Positions 27,886 to 37,047 of a stretch of 64,000 nt of DNA are shown in pieces (within the stretch, counting starts at the first letter, position 1; each line of letters starts with the position of its first letter). Made by a program: the position numbers and the translations under genes. The notes under the pieces were generated by a model. That model worked only from the letters and a program-made list of their open reading frames with translations, searched no databases and was not told where the DNA came from. This DNA comes from an uncultured Bacteroidales bacterium (GTDB taxonomy: Bacteria > Bacteroidota > Bacteroidia > Bacteroidales > UBA932): positions 1 to 64,000 of the forward strand of contig CAMKAJ010000005.1 of the NCBI GenBank assembly GCA_946410455.1, given 5' to 3'.

Positions 27886-29288
27886 AAGAATTATACGATT
27901 TGTATTGCAGCTGCGGCGGCCGGGTTACTACGGATAGCCGTGCAATCAGCGGCGGGGAGATGTTCTTCGCACTGCGTGGAGAGAACTTCGACGGTAATGA
28001 GTTTGCCGTCAAGGCTTTGGCGGACGGTGCGGTCTGGGCTGTCGTGAACGATGATGCCGATTTGCCTGCCGATGACCGCCTAATACGGGTAGAAGATCCG
28101 CTTACGACTTTGCGCGACCTTGCCGTTTGGCATCGTACGCATGTGCGTGGCGGCAAGTTGCCGGTTATCGGGCTTACGGGCACCAACGGCAAGACTACGA
28201 CCAAGAACCTGATAGAGGCGGTGCTGTCGCGCAAGTTCAAGGTAACTGCTACCAAGGGCAACCTGAACAACGATATCGGTGTGCCTCTGAGCTTGCTCTC
28301 CATTACTCCGGAGACAGAGATTGCGGTTATCGAGATGGGGGCAAACCATCCCGACGATATTGAGAAGCTTGTGCGGGTGTCGCAGCCCGACTACGGACTC
28401 ATTACCAATGTGGGCCGTGCGCATTTGCTTGGCTTCGGTTCCTTTGAGGGCGTGAAGCAGGCCAAGGGGGCGCTCTACCGTTGGCTGGGCTCGCGTCCTG
28501 GAAGCCTTGTCTTTATCAACGAAGACGATGCCGAGCTGCGCGGAATGGCCGCCGGCCTGCCGTGCCATTTCTTTGGCTACGGACTTGATTATCAGAAGGC
28601 CGAGCTGCTGCCTACGACTCCCGAGGCTCCTTTCCTGAGTCTGAAACTGCGTGATTGCGAGGTGCATACTCAGCTTGTAGGGTCTTATAATGCTGCCAAT
28701 GTGCTTGCGGCTTTGGCCGTCGGCGATTATTTTGGTGTTCCTCGTGCAGAGGCTGTTGCTGCGATTGAGGCTTTCGTTCCTGCCAACCAGCGTTCGCAGA
28801 TGGTTCGTACCGAGCGTAATACTCTGATTGTGGATGCTTACAACGCAAACCCTTCGTCGATGAGGGCTGCGCTGGAGAATTTTGCTGCACTTCAGGCGCC
28901 TTGCAAGCTTGCTTTGCTGGGTGATATGCGCGAACTTGGTGCAGAGTCGGTGGCCGAGCATGCGAAGGTGGTGGAGCAGCTGCGCGCTGCCGGCATCCCT
29001 GCCATCCTGGTGGGGGAGGAGTTCGCCAAGGCGCTCGAAGCTTCTGGCAGCGCGGCGCTCGGGCAGCAAGCCTCACCGGCTACGTCCATTCTCGCTTCGC
29101 TCCGCTCGCTGCGGCTGAGTAACGCCGGAGAGGCTTCTGCCACTCGCTCTACGCCACTGCCAGGCGGCTGCTTCCCGGATTCGGCGACACTCGCTGCCTG
29201 GCTCCACGACAACCCCGTCAGCGGCTGCGCCATCCTCGTCAAGGGTTCCCGGGGCATCCAGATGGAAAAAGTCCTCCCGGAACTATAA
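27882..29288 (+). CDS. murF: UDP-MurNAc-tripeptide--D-alanyl-D-alanine ligase, with in-frame insertion
   Basis: A 468-aa Mur ligase that adds D-Ala-D-Ala to the peptidoglycan precursor. ATP site [41 protein letters not shown] and LLGDMRELG. The normal C-terminus (VGEEFAKAL ... ATLAAWL ... [15 protein letters not shown]) is split at about residues 386-430 by an insertion read as [20 protein letters not shown] plus flanks. The insert holds the 53-bp palindromic-element core (29076-29128). The ligase motifs are intact, so the insertion is probably a surface loop. Confidence 0.93.
   Translation: MKELYDLYCSCGGRVTTDSRAISGGEMFFALRGENFDGNEFAVKALADGAVWAVVNDDADLPADDRLIRVEDPLTTLRDLAVWHRTHVRGGKLPVIGLTGTNGKTTTKNLIEAVLSRKFKVTATKGNLNNDIGVPLSLLSITPETEIAVIEMGANHPDDIEKLVRVSQPDYGLITNVGRAHLLGFGSFEGVKQAKGALYRWLGSRPGSLVFINEDDAELRGMAAGLPCHFFGYGLDYQKAELLPTTPEAPFLSLKLRDCEVHTQLVGSYNAANVLAALAVGDYFGVPRAEAVAAIEAFVPANQRSQMVRTERNTLIVDAYNANPSSMRAALENFAALQAPCKLALLGDMRELGAESVAEHAKVVEQLRAAGIPAILVGEEFAKALEASGSAALGQQASPATSILASLRSLRLSNAGEASATRSTPLPGGCFPDSATLAAWLHDNPVSGCAILVKGSRGIQMEKVLPEL
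29062..29141 (+). repeat. Palindromic coding-inserted element, murF copy
   Basis: The 53-bp core 29076-29128 (CCGGCTACGTCC ... GAGTAACGCCGG) is identical, as reverse complement, to 47864-47916. The flanks pair with each other: GGCAGCAAGCCTCACCGGC (29062-29080) against the reverse complement of 29124-29141, GGCAGAAGCCTCTCCGGC. Weaker pairing continues outward to about 29044-29175. The frame used is open; the other two forward frames contain stops. Confidence 0.85.
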
Positions 29289-29302
29289 CTAATAGTACAA
29301 CC

Positions 29303-30295
29303 ATGGCAGAATCCAACTTCATAGACTACGTAAAGATATACGCTGCGTCCGGGCACGGGGGCGCGGGGAGCATGCACCTTCACCGGGCTAAGTATATCCC
29401 TAAGGGAGGGCCTGACGGGGGTGACGGGGGCCGTGGTGGGCATATTATCCTTAGGGCCAATGCTCAGTTTTGGACGCTGATACATCTCAAGTACCGCAAA
29501 CACATCAAGGCCGATGACGGAGAGAAAGGGGGCGCTGCACTTTGCAAGGGCAAGAACGGTACCGACATTATCCTGGATGTTCCTGTTGGCACCGTGGTAA
29601 AAAATGCCGATACCGGAGAGCAGCTCTTCGACCTGATGACCGACGGGGAGGAGCGTATTCTCTGCCAGGGCGGCAAGGGGGGATGGGGTAACGACCACTT
29701 CAAGACAGCCACCAATCAGACTCCGCGTTATGCCCAGCCGGGCGAGGATGGAGAAGAAGGGGTATTCGTTCTGGAACTCAAGCTCCTTGCTGACGTGGGG
29801 CTCGTGGGCTTCCCGAACGCGGGTAAGTCTACGCTGCTCAGCACCATCACTTCCGCCAAGCCCAAGATTGCCTCTTATGCGTTCACTACGCTGGAGCCTA
29901 ATCTGGGGATAGTGCGCTATTTCGACGACCGTTCTTTCGTGATGGCCGATATCCCCGGAATTATTGAAGGGGCCCACGAGGGGAAGGGCATTGGTACCCG
30001 ATTCCTGCGGCATATTGAGCGCAATTCTGTGCTTCTCTTCATGGTGAGTTGTGAGGAAGACGACATCAACACCAGCTACAAGACACTGCTATCCGAGCTC
30101 AAGCTGTATAATCCGGAGCTTATGGACAAACAGCGCGTTCTGGCTATCACCAAGTGCGATATAATCGACGAAGAAATCGAGAAAGAGCTCGCAAAGAGTC
30201 TCCCCAAGCGTATCCCTCACGTTTTCATTTCTTCCGCTTCCGGCGAGGGCCTTGATAAGTTGAAAGACGAGCTATGGAAAGCCTTGCAGAAGTAG
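29303..30295 (+). CDS. obg: Obg GTPase
   Basis: A 330-aa ribosome-associated GTPase. The N-terminal glycine-rich Obg fold shows [20 protein letters not shown] and GGDGGRGGH. The G domain from about 160 shows [11 protein letters not shown] (G1), [14 protein letters not shown] (G3) and TKCDI (G4). The C-terminal OCT domain of some homologues is absent, as in many members. It overlaps the PAP2 gene by 22 nt. Confidence 0.95.
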   Translation: MAESNFIDYVKIYAASGHGGAGSMHLHRAKYIPKGGPDGGDGGRGGHIILRANAQFWTLIHLKYRKHIKADDGEKGGAALCKGKNGTDIILDVPVGTVVKNADTGEQLFDLMTDGEERILCQGGKGGWGNDHFKTATNQTPRYAQPGEDGEEGVFVLELKLLADVGLVGFPNAGKSTLLSTITSAKPKIASYAFTTLEPNLGIVRYFDDRSFVMADIPGIIEGAHEGKGIGTRFLRHIERNSVLLFMVSCEEDDINTSYKTLLSELKLYNPELMDKQRVLAITKCDIIDEEIEKELAKSLPKRIPHVFISSASGEGLDKLKDELWKALQK

Positions 30296-30879
30296 GCGGC
30301 ATCCTGGGCCGGGCCGAGCAGCTCGACCGCGACCTTACGCTTGCAATCAACGCATGGCATAATCCCGTAACGGATGCCGTGTGGCATTTTTTCTCGCAGG
30401 TGCAGATATGGTACGCTATGTACCTGATTATCATTGTGTTTTTCTTTATCCGCCTGGGCTGGAAGAAGGCCCTGGTGGTAACGCTCTCATGCATCCTGTT
30501 CGTGCTAGCCTGTGACCAGTTTGCCAACCTTATTAAACACGGCGTGGCGCGCCTTCGCCCAATGGAAGATGCTGATATGCTTGCCCGTGGATTGCACATG
30601 CTTGAAGAGCACGGCGGGCTGTACGGCTTCTTCTCCGCACATGCAGCCAACAGCCTGGGCTTTGCCGTATGTTCCAGTATGGGATTCAAGAACGACCGTC
30701 GTCGCAGTTACAGGGGGTACAGCTTGTTTATCTATGTTTGGGCTATCCTTGTGGGCGTAAGCAGGGTGTTCGTTGGCAAGCATTTCCTTGGCGATGTGCT
30801 GGTGGGCTTTGCTGTAGGCGCTTTGTTTGGCTGGCTTTTCGGCAGTGTGGCCCGATTGGCCTGCAAAAAAATCGAGTAA
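30274..30879 (+). CDS. PAP2-family membrane phosphatase
   Basis: A 201-aa protein with about five helices and the three PAP2 motifs: KHGVARLRP, a SAHAANS variant of SGH, and [13 protein letters not shown]. Such enzymes dephosphorylate undecaprenyl pyrophosphate, phosphatidic acid or lipid A; the substrate is not clear here. The ATG lies inside the 3' end of obg. Confidence 0.88.
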   Translation: MESLAEVGGILGRAEQLDRDLTLAINAWHNPVTDAVWHFFSQVQIWYAMYLIIIVFFFIRLGWKKALVVTLSCILFVLACDQFANLIKHGVARLRPMEDADMLARGLHMLEEHGGLYGFFSAHAANSLGFAVCSSMGFKNDRRRSYRGYSLFIYVWAILVGVSRVFVGKHFLGDVLVGFAVGALFGWLFGSVARLACKKIE

Positions 30880-30907
30880 ACATTTTTGCGAATTGAGTTT
30901 TTGTTTA

Positions 30908-30918
30908 CGCAATTTGCG
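30908..30918. promoter_or_regulatory. Palindrome CGCAATTTGCG upstream of the GH18-phosphatase gene
   Basis: An 11-bp palindrome CGCAA-T-TTGCG centred about 41 nt before the ATG at 30954. The same 11-mer lies before hypB at 33151. It may be an operator, or may reflect the T-rich promoter composition. A near-consensus CTAATTTG box ends 5-6 nt before the ATG. Confidence 0.35.
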
Positions 30919-30953
30919 CATTGCGCTTGAGTATTAATTGCTAATTTGCGAAC

Positions 30954-33092
30954 ATGAATATCAAGCACTTACTCCTTCTTCTTTTGCTTCCGGCAGTCAT
31001 AGCATGCGAGAAGCCAGATGATCCCAGTGTTACTCCTCCGCCTCCGCCCCCTTCCGGAGAGACCGATCCAGAGAATCCCGGTGGTACAGAAACCCCGGGG
31101 GTTCCTACTTCTTCTGGGGAGTATATAGTGGTAGGTTACGATTATGCAGACAGCGGTGTTCTGCCGAATCCTGAGCTGCTGACACATATAAATTTCTCAT
31201 TTGCCAAGATTCAGGACGATTTTGAGAGTCTGAGCATACGAGAAAAGAAGATCCAGCGCCTGCAGCAGATAGTGGGACTGAAATCCCAGAAGCCGAGTCT
31301 GAAGGTCCTGCTGTCTATAGGTGGATGGGGCGCCGGCAATTTCTCTGAGATGGCTGCCGACGAGACTCACCGCAAGAATTTCTGCAACAACTGCCTTGCC
31401 GCAGTCAATACCTATAAACTCGATGGCATAGACTTGGACTGGGAATATCCAACAAGCTCCGCCGCCGATATTAGTTCGTCGCCTAACGATACCAGGAATT
31501 TCTCTCTGCTCCTTAAGGATTTGCGCGAGGTTCTAGGTAGCGGCAAGCTCATCACCATGGCCTCGGAGGCAAGTGCGCATTACATAGACTGGAGCACTGC
31601 ACTGGAATATCTGGACTTCGTGAATATCATGAGTTACGACATGGGTAAGCCGCCGTATCACAATGCGGCCCTGTACAAGTCTCCCAACTCCAAGAATAGT
31701 TGCGAGGAAGCTGTGGAAAAGCATTTTGCAAAGGGCGTCCCGTACGAGAAGATGACACTCGGGCTGGCTTTCTTCGGGCGTTCAGATAGTAAAGTCTTCG
31801 GCAAAGATGAGCTCGACTATAACAAGATTATCAGCCTCAGCGGTTACAACAAGTGCTGGGACGACCAGGCCAAGGTCCCTTATCTTACAGATGGCACCGG
31901 AACTATGGTGGTCAGCTTCGACGATGAAAGCTCCATAAGCCTCAAGGCGGAATTCATTAAGCAGAAGGGCCTGCTGGGCGGAATGTACTGGGATATCGAA
32001 GGAGACGACGCCGACTGGAGCCTCGGAAAGACTGTCGCTGCCTCGCTTCTGGGATGGAAAGACGCAGAAGCTCAGAGCAAGGCTTTTCTGGCAACAAATT
32101 CCTATGTCCAGAAGTACATGGAAGAGGTGGATTACGGCGATTCCGATTACACCTATTCAAAGGTTATCGGATATCCCGGCGGCGGCCCTAGCGTCAACAA
32201 CGAAGAGCTCCCTCCTACCTATACAATCACTTGGAAAGCCTTTAACCTGGGCTCTCAGAAGCTGACAGTCTGGGAACAGGACTGGAGCCGTGAGTATGAG
32301 CTTGCGGCCGGCGTTGGCAAGCAAGACATTACCAATCTCGTTCCTGGCACAACCTATTATTGGCACGTAAGCTCAGGTAGCGCGTTCGTGGCCAGCGGCA
32401 AGTTCGAAACAAGGGGACTGCTGCATCAGGTCTATTATGCCCCCAACGTACGCAACGGCCGCGACCTTGGCGGTTGGAAGGGCCTGGGCGGCAAGACATT
32501 GGCCTATCATAAACTCTATCGCGGCGGTGCTATTCATGGTTCGCGCTGCAGTAAGGAGGGCCGTCAGGAGATGCTTGCAGAAGGAATAAGGGCGGAGGTG
32601 GACCTGCGTGAGTCTTCCGACGTGCCTTCGGAATCTCCTCTCGGCAGCCAGGTGGCTTTTTATGCTCCCGGTTTCGACAGCGGTTACAACCACATGATCA
32701 GGGACAACAAGCCCAAGATGAGAGATACCTTCATGTGGGTGGTAGCACGCCTGCGCGAGAACAAGCCCGTGTATTTCCATTGTGCCGCTGGCCGCGACCG
32801 CACCGCCACCCTCGCCCTCCTTCTGGAAGGCGCCCTGGGCGTGAGCGAGAGCGATATGGCCAAGGATTACGAGCTTACTTATTTTACTCCTGCAGACTGG
32901 GGTATGTCTACCGAGGATGGAAATCCGGTGTACAAGCATACCAGAGATAATTACAGCTATGGCTCTATCCGTAAGACCATATACAGTGAAACTCAGTCCG
33001 GCACCTACCAGGAGAGAATAGTAGAGTATCTCTTGAGCATCGGTGTCCCGCAGAAAGACATCGACGACCTGAGGGCCATAATGCTGCGATAA
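30954..33092 (+). CDS. Lipoprotein with GH18 chitinase-like and tyrosine-phosphatase domains
   Basis: A 712-aa surface or periplasmic lipoprotein. The signal ends at Cys18 (LPAVIACEK), followed by a Pro/Gly-rich linker (20-55). Residues about 57-375 form a GH18 domain with SIGGWG and the catalytic DGIDLDWEYP, so the acid is Glu164. MSYDMG and MYWDIEG match later barrel strands. Residues about 420-487 look like a fibronectin-III module. Residues about 495-710 are a Y_phosphatase3-type domain (NGRDLGG, KLYRGGAI, HCAAGRDRT, with Cys610 and Arg616). Both active sites look complete. The substrates are unknown; this domain pairing is not one I recognise. Confidence 0.85.
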   Translation: MNIKHLLLLLLLPAVIACEKPDDPSVTPPPPPPSGETDPENPGGTETPGVPTSSGEYIVVGYDYADSGVLPNPELLTHINFSFAKIQDDFESLSIREKKIQRLQQIVGLKSQKPSLKVLLSIGGWGAGNFSEMAADETHRKNFCNNCLAAVNTYKLDGIDLDWEYPTSSAADISSSPNDTRNFSLLLKDLREVLGSGKLITMASEASAHYIDWSTALEYLDFVNIMSYDMGKPPYHNAALYKSPNSKNSCEEAVEKHFAKGVPYEKMTLGLAFFGRSDSKVFGKDELDYNKIISLSGYNKCWDDQAKVPYLTDGTGTMVVSFDDESSISLKAEFIKQKGLLGGMYWDIEGDDADWSLGKTVAASLLGWKDAEAQSKAFLATNSYVQKYMEEVDYGDSDYTYSKVIGYPGGGPSVNNEELPPTYTITWKAFNLGSQKLTVWEQDWSREYELAAGVGKQDITNLVPGTTYYWHVSSGSAFVASGKFETRGLLHQVYYAPNVRNGRDLGGWKGLGGKTLAYHKLYRGGAIHGSRCSKEGRQEMLAEGIRAEVDLRESSDVPSESPLGSQVAFYAPGFDSGYNHMIRDNKPKMRDTFMWVVARLRENKPVYFHCAAGRDRTATLALLLEGALGVSESDMAKDYELTYFTPADWGMSTEDGNPVYKHTRDNYSYGSIRKTIYSETQSGTYQERIVEYLLSIGVPQKDIDDLRAIMLR

Positions 33093-33150
33093 TTGCCGAT
33101 TACTGAATAAACTATTCTTTGACAGACAGATGCTAGTCTTGTATTATTCG

Positions 33151-33161
33151 CGCAATTTGCG
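33151..33161. promoter_or_regulatory. Palindrome CGCAATTTGCG upstream of hypB
   Basis: Same 11-mer as at 30908, here centred about 36 nt before ATG 33192 and followed directly by TATATTGCG. It could be an operator or part of the promoter. Confidence 0.35.
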
Positions 33162-33191
33162 TATATTGCGAGGATTAATAACCCAAGACTA

Positions 33192-33866
33192 ATGGACGGA
33201 GTCAAAGTAATAGAAATCAAGAAAAGCATTTTTGCAGACAATAATGAGGATGCAGATAAGTTGCGCGCCGAATTAAAGGAGCACGGAACTTATCTGCTTA
33301 ATCTTATGTCATCACCCGGCAGTGGCAAGACTACTACCCTCATACGCACTCTGAACCTCCTGAAGGACAAGCTGAATATTGCAGTGATGGAGGCTGACAT
33401 TGACTCCGACGTGGATGCTATTAAGATTAAGGATGCAACCGGAATAGAGTCTATACAGCTGCATACCGGAGGCATGTGCCATCTGGATGCGGAGATGACC
33501 CGCCAGGGGTTGGACAACGTTCAACTGCAGGGCAAGGACCTGGTAATCCTTGAGAATGTGGGCAATCTCGTGTGCCCGGCGGAATTCGATACCGGTGCGG
33601 TTCGCAACGCCATGATACTGAGCGTTCCGGAGGGGTATGACAAGCCTCTCAAATACCCCCTGATGTTTTCCGTCTGCGACCTTGTGATTGTGAACAAGAT
33701 AGATGTGATGCCGTATTTCGACTTCGATCTTGATAAATGTACGGAATACGTGCACATGCGTAATCCAAAGGCCCAGATCATCCCAATCTGTGCAAAGACA
33801 GGGGAGGGTGTGGACAAGGTAGCCGAATGGCTCCTGGATGAAGTCAAGAATTGGAAAAACAAATAA
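33192..33866 (+). CDS. hypB: HypB-type nickel-insertion GTPase
   Basis: A 224-aa SIMIBI GTPase that loads nickel into [NiFe]-hydrogenase or other Ni enzymes. Walker A SSPGSGKTT near residue 38, MEADIDSDVDA, the metal-binding GGMCHLDAEM at about 96-105, VILENVGNLVCPAEFD, and NKIDVMPYFDFDL. The N-terminal CxxCGC and the His-rich stretch of some HypB proteins are absent. It heads an operon with a large flavoprotein and hypA. No hydrogenase structural gene or hypCDEF is in the window. Confidence 0.9.
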   Translation: MDGVKVIEIKKSIFADNNEDADKLRAELKEHGTYLLNLMSSPGSGKTTTLIRTLNLLKDKLNIAVMEADIDSDVDAIKIKDATGIESIQLHTGGMCHLDAEMTRQGLDNVQLQGKDLVILENVGNLVCPAEFDTGAVRNAMILSVPEGYDKPLKYPLMFSVCDLVIVNKIDVMPYFDFDLDKCTEYVHMRNPKAQIIPICAKTGEGVDKVAEWLLDEVKNWKNK

Positions 33867-33878
33867 CACTGGAACAAT

Positions 33879-36704
33879 ATGCCTGAAATGTCTAAAAAGT
33901 TTGTCCCCAAGTATTTTGGCGACAAGAACCCCAACCCGAAGCTGATCCGCCTTGTGCGCAAGATTACGGACCGCATCCCCGGCAAGATCAAGATGACAAC
34001 CGAGGCTCCCGAGTACTGGGGCTATGCCTGCCTCTTCTACGACGAGATGGACGAGAAGACCAGGGAGGCTGCTCTGGATTTCCTCTGGGACCTCATCAGC
34101 AAGAAGCCTTTCACCGTGCGTGAACATCATCCATACCCGGAGCTTCTTGAGTGGAACCGCAAAAAGCATTATGTAGAGAGCGATGAGGCATTTGCTGAAT
34201 TCATCGATAAACTCTCTTATCTCGGACTCATAGAGTACGATTACGGCGACAAATATACCAAGGACGGCCCCATCCCCGGCACAACCTACAATAGGGAAGA
34301 CCGCATCTACTGGGTGCCTCTGTTCGTGCCCGGCAGCGCCGAGTACACCAATATGAACGTGGAACTGATGGACCGTCATCCCGAGCTTGCGATGTTCTTC
34401 GAGCGCATGACCTTCCTGCCACTGGAGAAGATTACTCCTATGGTGCCTATGGGCGGCAGCGGAATCGGTATGCATGTCATCCCGGTAGAGAAGGCCATCA
34501 GCATGGAGAACCAGACTGCAGACATCGAGCATCTCTCGTACTGGCTCAAGCGTTATGAGGGCCATCTCAGCGTGGGTATTTGCTCCTGTCGTTACGGCCG
34601 CAAGAAGATGGATGAGGGCTGCGCCGACGATTACCGCGACTGGTGCATTGGAGTTGGCGATATGGCCGACTACTGCCGCGAGACCGGCCGTGGCCACGAC
34701 ATTACTTACGATGAGGCGATGGCCATACTCAAGAAGGCCGAGGACCACGGATTCGTGCACCAGATTACCAATATCGACGGCGAGGGAAAGATCTTCGCAA
34801 TCTGCAACTGCAACGTGAAGATTTGCAACGCTCTGCGTACCAGCCAGCTCTTCAATACCCCTAACATGAGCCGTAGCGCTTATGTTGCCAAGGTGGATCC
34901 CAAGAACTGCGTGGCCTGCGGCCGTTGCGTGGAGTATTGCCCCGCAGGTGCAGTGAAGCTCGGGCAGAAACTCTGCACCAAGCACGGAGAGCAGACTTAT
35001 CCCAAGCAGGAACTGCCCGATGCTGCAAAGTGGGGCCCGCACAAATGGAACGAGGACTACCGCGACCGCAACCGCATCAACTGCTATCCTACCGGTACCG
35101 CTCCCTGCAAGACCGCCTGCCCGGCTCATATCGCCGTTCAGGGTTATCTCAAGAAGGCTGCCGAGGGCAAGTACACCGAGGCTCTGGAGCTCATCAAGCG
35201 TGAGAATCCGTTCCCGGCAGTCTGCGGACGCGTATGCAACCGCCGTTGCGAGGACGCCTGTACCCGTGGAACCATCGACAAGCCCATTGCAATCGATGCG
35301 GTGAAGAAGTTCCTTGCAGACCGCGACCTCAAGGCAGAGACCCGCTTCATACCCGAGGTGAACATCTGCTCCAACATCAACGAGCGCTGGCCGGAGAAGA
35401 TCGCCATCATCGGCGGCGGCCCTGCCGGTATGAGCTGCGCCAACTATCTGGCCACCATGGGCTATCTGCCCACCGTGTTCGAGAAGAACGAGGAGCCCGG
35501 CGGAATGCTTCGCTACGGCATCCCTTCGTACAAGCTGGACAAGGAAGTCATCAAGGCCGAAATCGATATCATGAAGGAGATTGGCGTAGAGGTGCGCACC
35601 GGCGTAGAGGTAGGCACGGACATCACTATCGCCCAGCTGCGTGAGCAGGGCTACAAGGCCTTCTACGTGGCTATCGGTTGCCAGGGCGGACGCCTGCCCG
35701 GCATCCCCGGAGAGACTCTGGCCGGCACTACCACCGCCATCGACTTCTTGCACGACGCTAACTGCGGCAAGGTGAAGGTGAGCGGCAAGGTGGTTGTCGT
35801 GGGCGGCGGTAACGTTGCCATTGATGCCGCCCGCGTGGCAAAGCGCAGCGGCGCCTCCGAGGTTACAATGCTCTCGCTCGAGACAGAAGACATCATGCCT
35901 GCATCGCTCGAAGAGCGCGCAGAGGCACGTGAGGACGGAGTCGTGATCAATCCCGGCTGGGGCCCGAAGGAGGTTCTCGGCGAGGGCAAGGTCAGCGGCA
36001 TCACCTTCAAGAAGTGCACTTCCGTTTTCAACGCAGATCACAAGTTCGCACCCGAGTACGATGAGAACGAGCTCATCACTCTGGATGCTGATATGGTTAT
36101 CTTCGCAATCGGCCAGACCGTGATTCTGAAGGACCTTCTCAAGGATACCAAGGTAGAGTTCTTCCGTGGCGTTTATCCAGTGGCAGACAAGCTTACTTAT
36201 CAGACCGCAGAACCCGATATCTTCGTGGGCGGCGACTGCTTCACCGGTCCTAAATTTGCGATTGACGCTATTGCCGCCGGCAAGGAGGCAGCAGAGAGCC
36301 TGCATCGCTATGTGCAGAACGGCCACATGACCATTGGCCGCAACAGGCGCGATTTCATTGAGCTTGACAAGCAGGATATCTTGGTAGAAAGCTACGACAA
36401 CGGCTCCCGCCAGGCCCCGGAAGATTACAATCCTGAGAACAAGTTCCTGGAGTATCACGGCACGCTTACAGAGGAGCAGGTTAAGAAAGAGACCGCCAGG
36501 TGCCTTAGCTGCGGCGCTTCCGTTGTGGATGAAAACCGCTGCATCGGCTGCGGCGTCTGTACAACCAAGTGTGCCTTCGATGCCATACATCTGCATCGTG
36601 AGCATCCTGAGTGCTCCGTCATGCGCACTTCTGAAGACAAATTCAGCGGTATCCTGCCGTATATGATCAAGCGTACCGGCAAGATATTGTTTAAGAAGAA
36701 ATAG
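33879..36704 (+). CDS. Multi-iron-sulfur NAD(P)/FAD oxidoreductase, GltD-like, with extra N-terminal domain
   Basis: A 941-aa protein. Residues 1-330 are a Cys-containing module I do not recognise, with GICSCRYGRKKMDEGC, WCIGVGDMADYC and ICNCNVKICN. A 4Fe-4S ferredoxin motif follows (CVACGRCVEYCP). Next is the GltD/DPYD-type Fe-S helical domain (CKTACPAHIAVQGYL, CGRVCNRRCEDAC), then two Rossmann folds (IAIIGGGPAGMSCANYLA for FAD, VVVVGGGNVAIDAARVA for NAD(P)H) with VGGDC. A last ferredoxin follows (CIGCGVCTTKCAFDAI). It should move electrons between NAD(P)H and a low-potential partner. It lies between hypB and hypA with gaps of 12 nt and 1 nt. Confidence 0.85.
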   Translation: MPEMSKKFVPKYFGDKNPNPKLIRLVRKITDRIPGKIKMTTEAPEYWGYACLFYDEMDEKTREAALDFLWDLISKKPFTVREHHPYPELLEWNRKKHYVESDEAFAEFIDKLSYLGLIEYDYGDKYTKDGPIPGTTYNREDRIYWVPLFVPGSAEYTNMNVELMDRHPELAMFFERMTFLPLEKITPMVPMGGSGIGMHVIPVEKAISMENQTADIEHLSYWLKRYEGHLSVGICSCRYGRKKMDEGCADDYRDWCIGVGDMADYCRETGRGHDITYDEAMAILKKAEDHGFVHQITNIDGEGKIFAICNCNVKICNALRTSQLFNTPNMSRSAYVAKVDPKNCVACGRCVEYCPAGAVKLGQKLCTKHGEQTYPKQELPDAAKWGPHKWNEDYRDRNRINCYPTGTAPCKTACPAHIAVQGYLKKAAEGKYTEALELIKRENPFPAVCGRVCNRRCEDACTRGTIDKPIAIDAVKKFLADRDLKAETRFIPEVNICSNINERWPEKIAIIGGGPAGMSCANYLATMGYLPTVFEKNEEPGGMLRYGIPSYKLDKEVIKAEIDIMKEIGVEVRTGVEVGTDITIAQLREQGYKAFYVAIGCQGGRLPGIPGETLAGTTTAIDFLHDANCGKVKVSGKVVVVGGGNVAIDAARVAKRSGASEVTMLSLETEDIMPASLEERAEAREDGVVINPGWGPKEVLGEGKVSGITFKKCTSVFNADHKFAPEYDENELITLDADMVIFAIGQTVILKDLLKDTKVEFFRGVYPVADKLTYQTAEPDIFVGGDCFTGPKFAIDAIAAGKEAAESLHRYVQNGHMTIGRNRRDFIELDKQDILVESYDNGSRQAPEDYNPENKFLEYHGTLTEEQVKKETARCLSCGASVVDENRCIGCGVCTTKCAFDAIHLHREHPECSVMRTSEDKFSGILPYMIKRTGKILFKKK

Positions 36705-36705
36705 T

Positions 36706-37047
36706 GTGCACGAACTAGGAATAGTCTTCTACATCATTCGTGATGTAAAGAAGGTTGCAGAAGAGAATAATGTGGAACACGTCTCCGGTGTTGTAATGAA
36801 CATCGGAGAGGTGTCCACAATAGTTCCGGAATACCTTCAGGACTGCTGGCGCTGGGCCGCCGACAGGGAAGAGATGCTAAGGGGCTGCGAGCTCAAGTGC
36901 AACATCATTCCGGCAGTCACTCATTGCGACGATTGCGGTGCGGATTACGAGACTGTAAAGTACGGAAAAACTTGCCCGCACTGCAAAGGGCCTAATACTT
37001 GGCTGCTAAGGGGCAATGAGGTGGAAATCAAAGAAATAGAGGTTTAG
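36706..37047 (+). CDS. hypA: HypA-type nickel metallochaperone
   Basis: A 113-aa chaperone that works with HypB. The start is GTG 36706: the protein must begin MHE, since His2 and the amino terminus bind nickel, and no ATG is available. The zinc site is CDDCG ... CPHC. It ends 4 nt past the stop of the convergent CYTH gene. Confidence 0.9.
   Translation: MHELGIVFYIIRDVKKVAEENNVEHVSGVVMNIGEVSTIVPEYLQDCWRWAADREEMLRGCELKCNIIPAVTHCDDCGADYETVKYGKTCPHCKGPNTWLLRGNEVEIKEIEV

Noticed and set aside
33312-36605. A 1097-codon open frame on the minus strand antisense to hypB and the flavoprotein gene
   Set aside because: The translation has no family signature and is Leu/Ala/His-rich in the way of a GC-rich shadow frame. 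The plus-strand genes explain the sequence fully.
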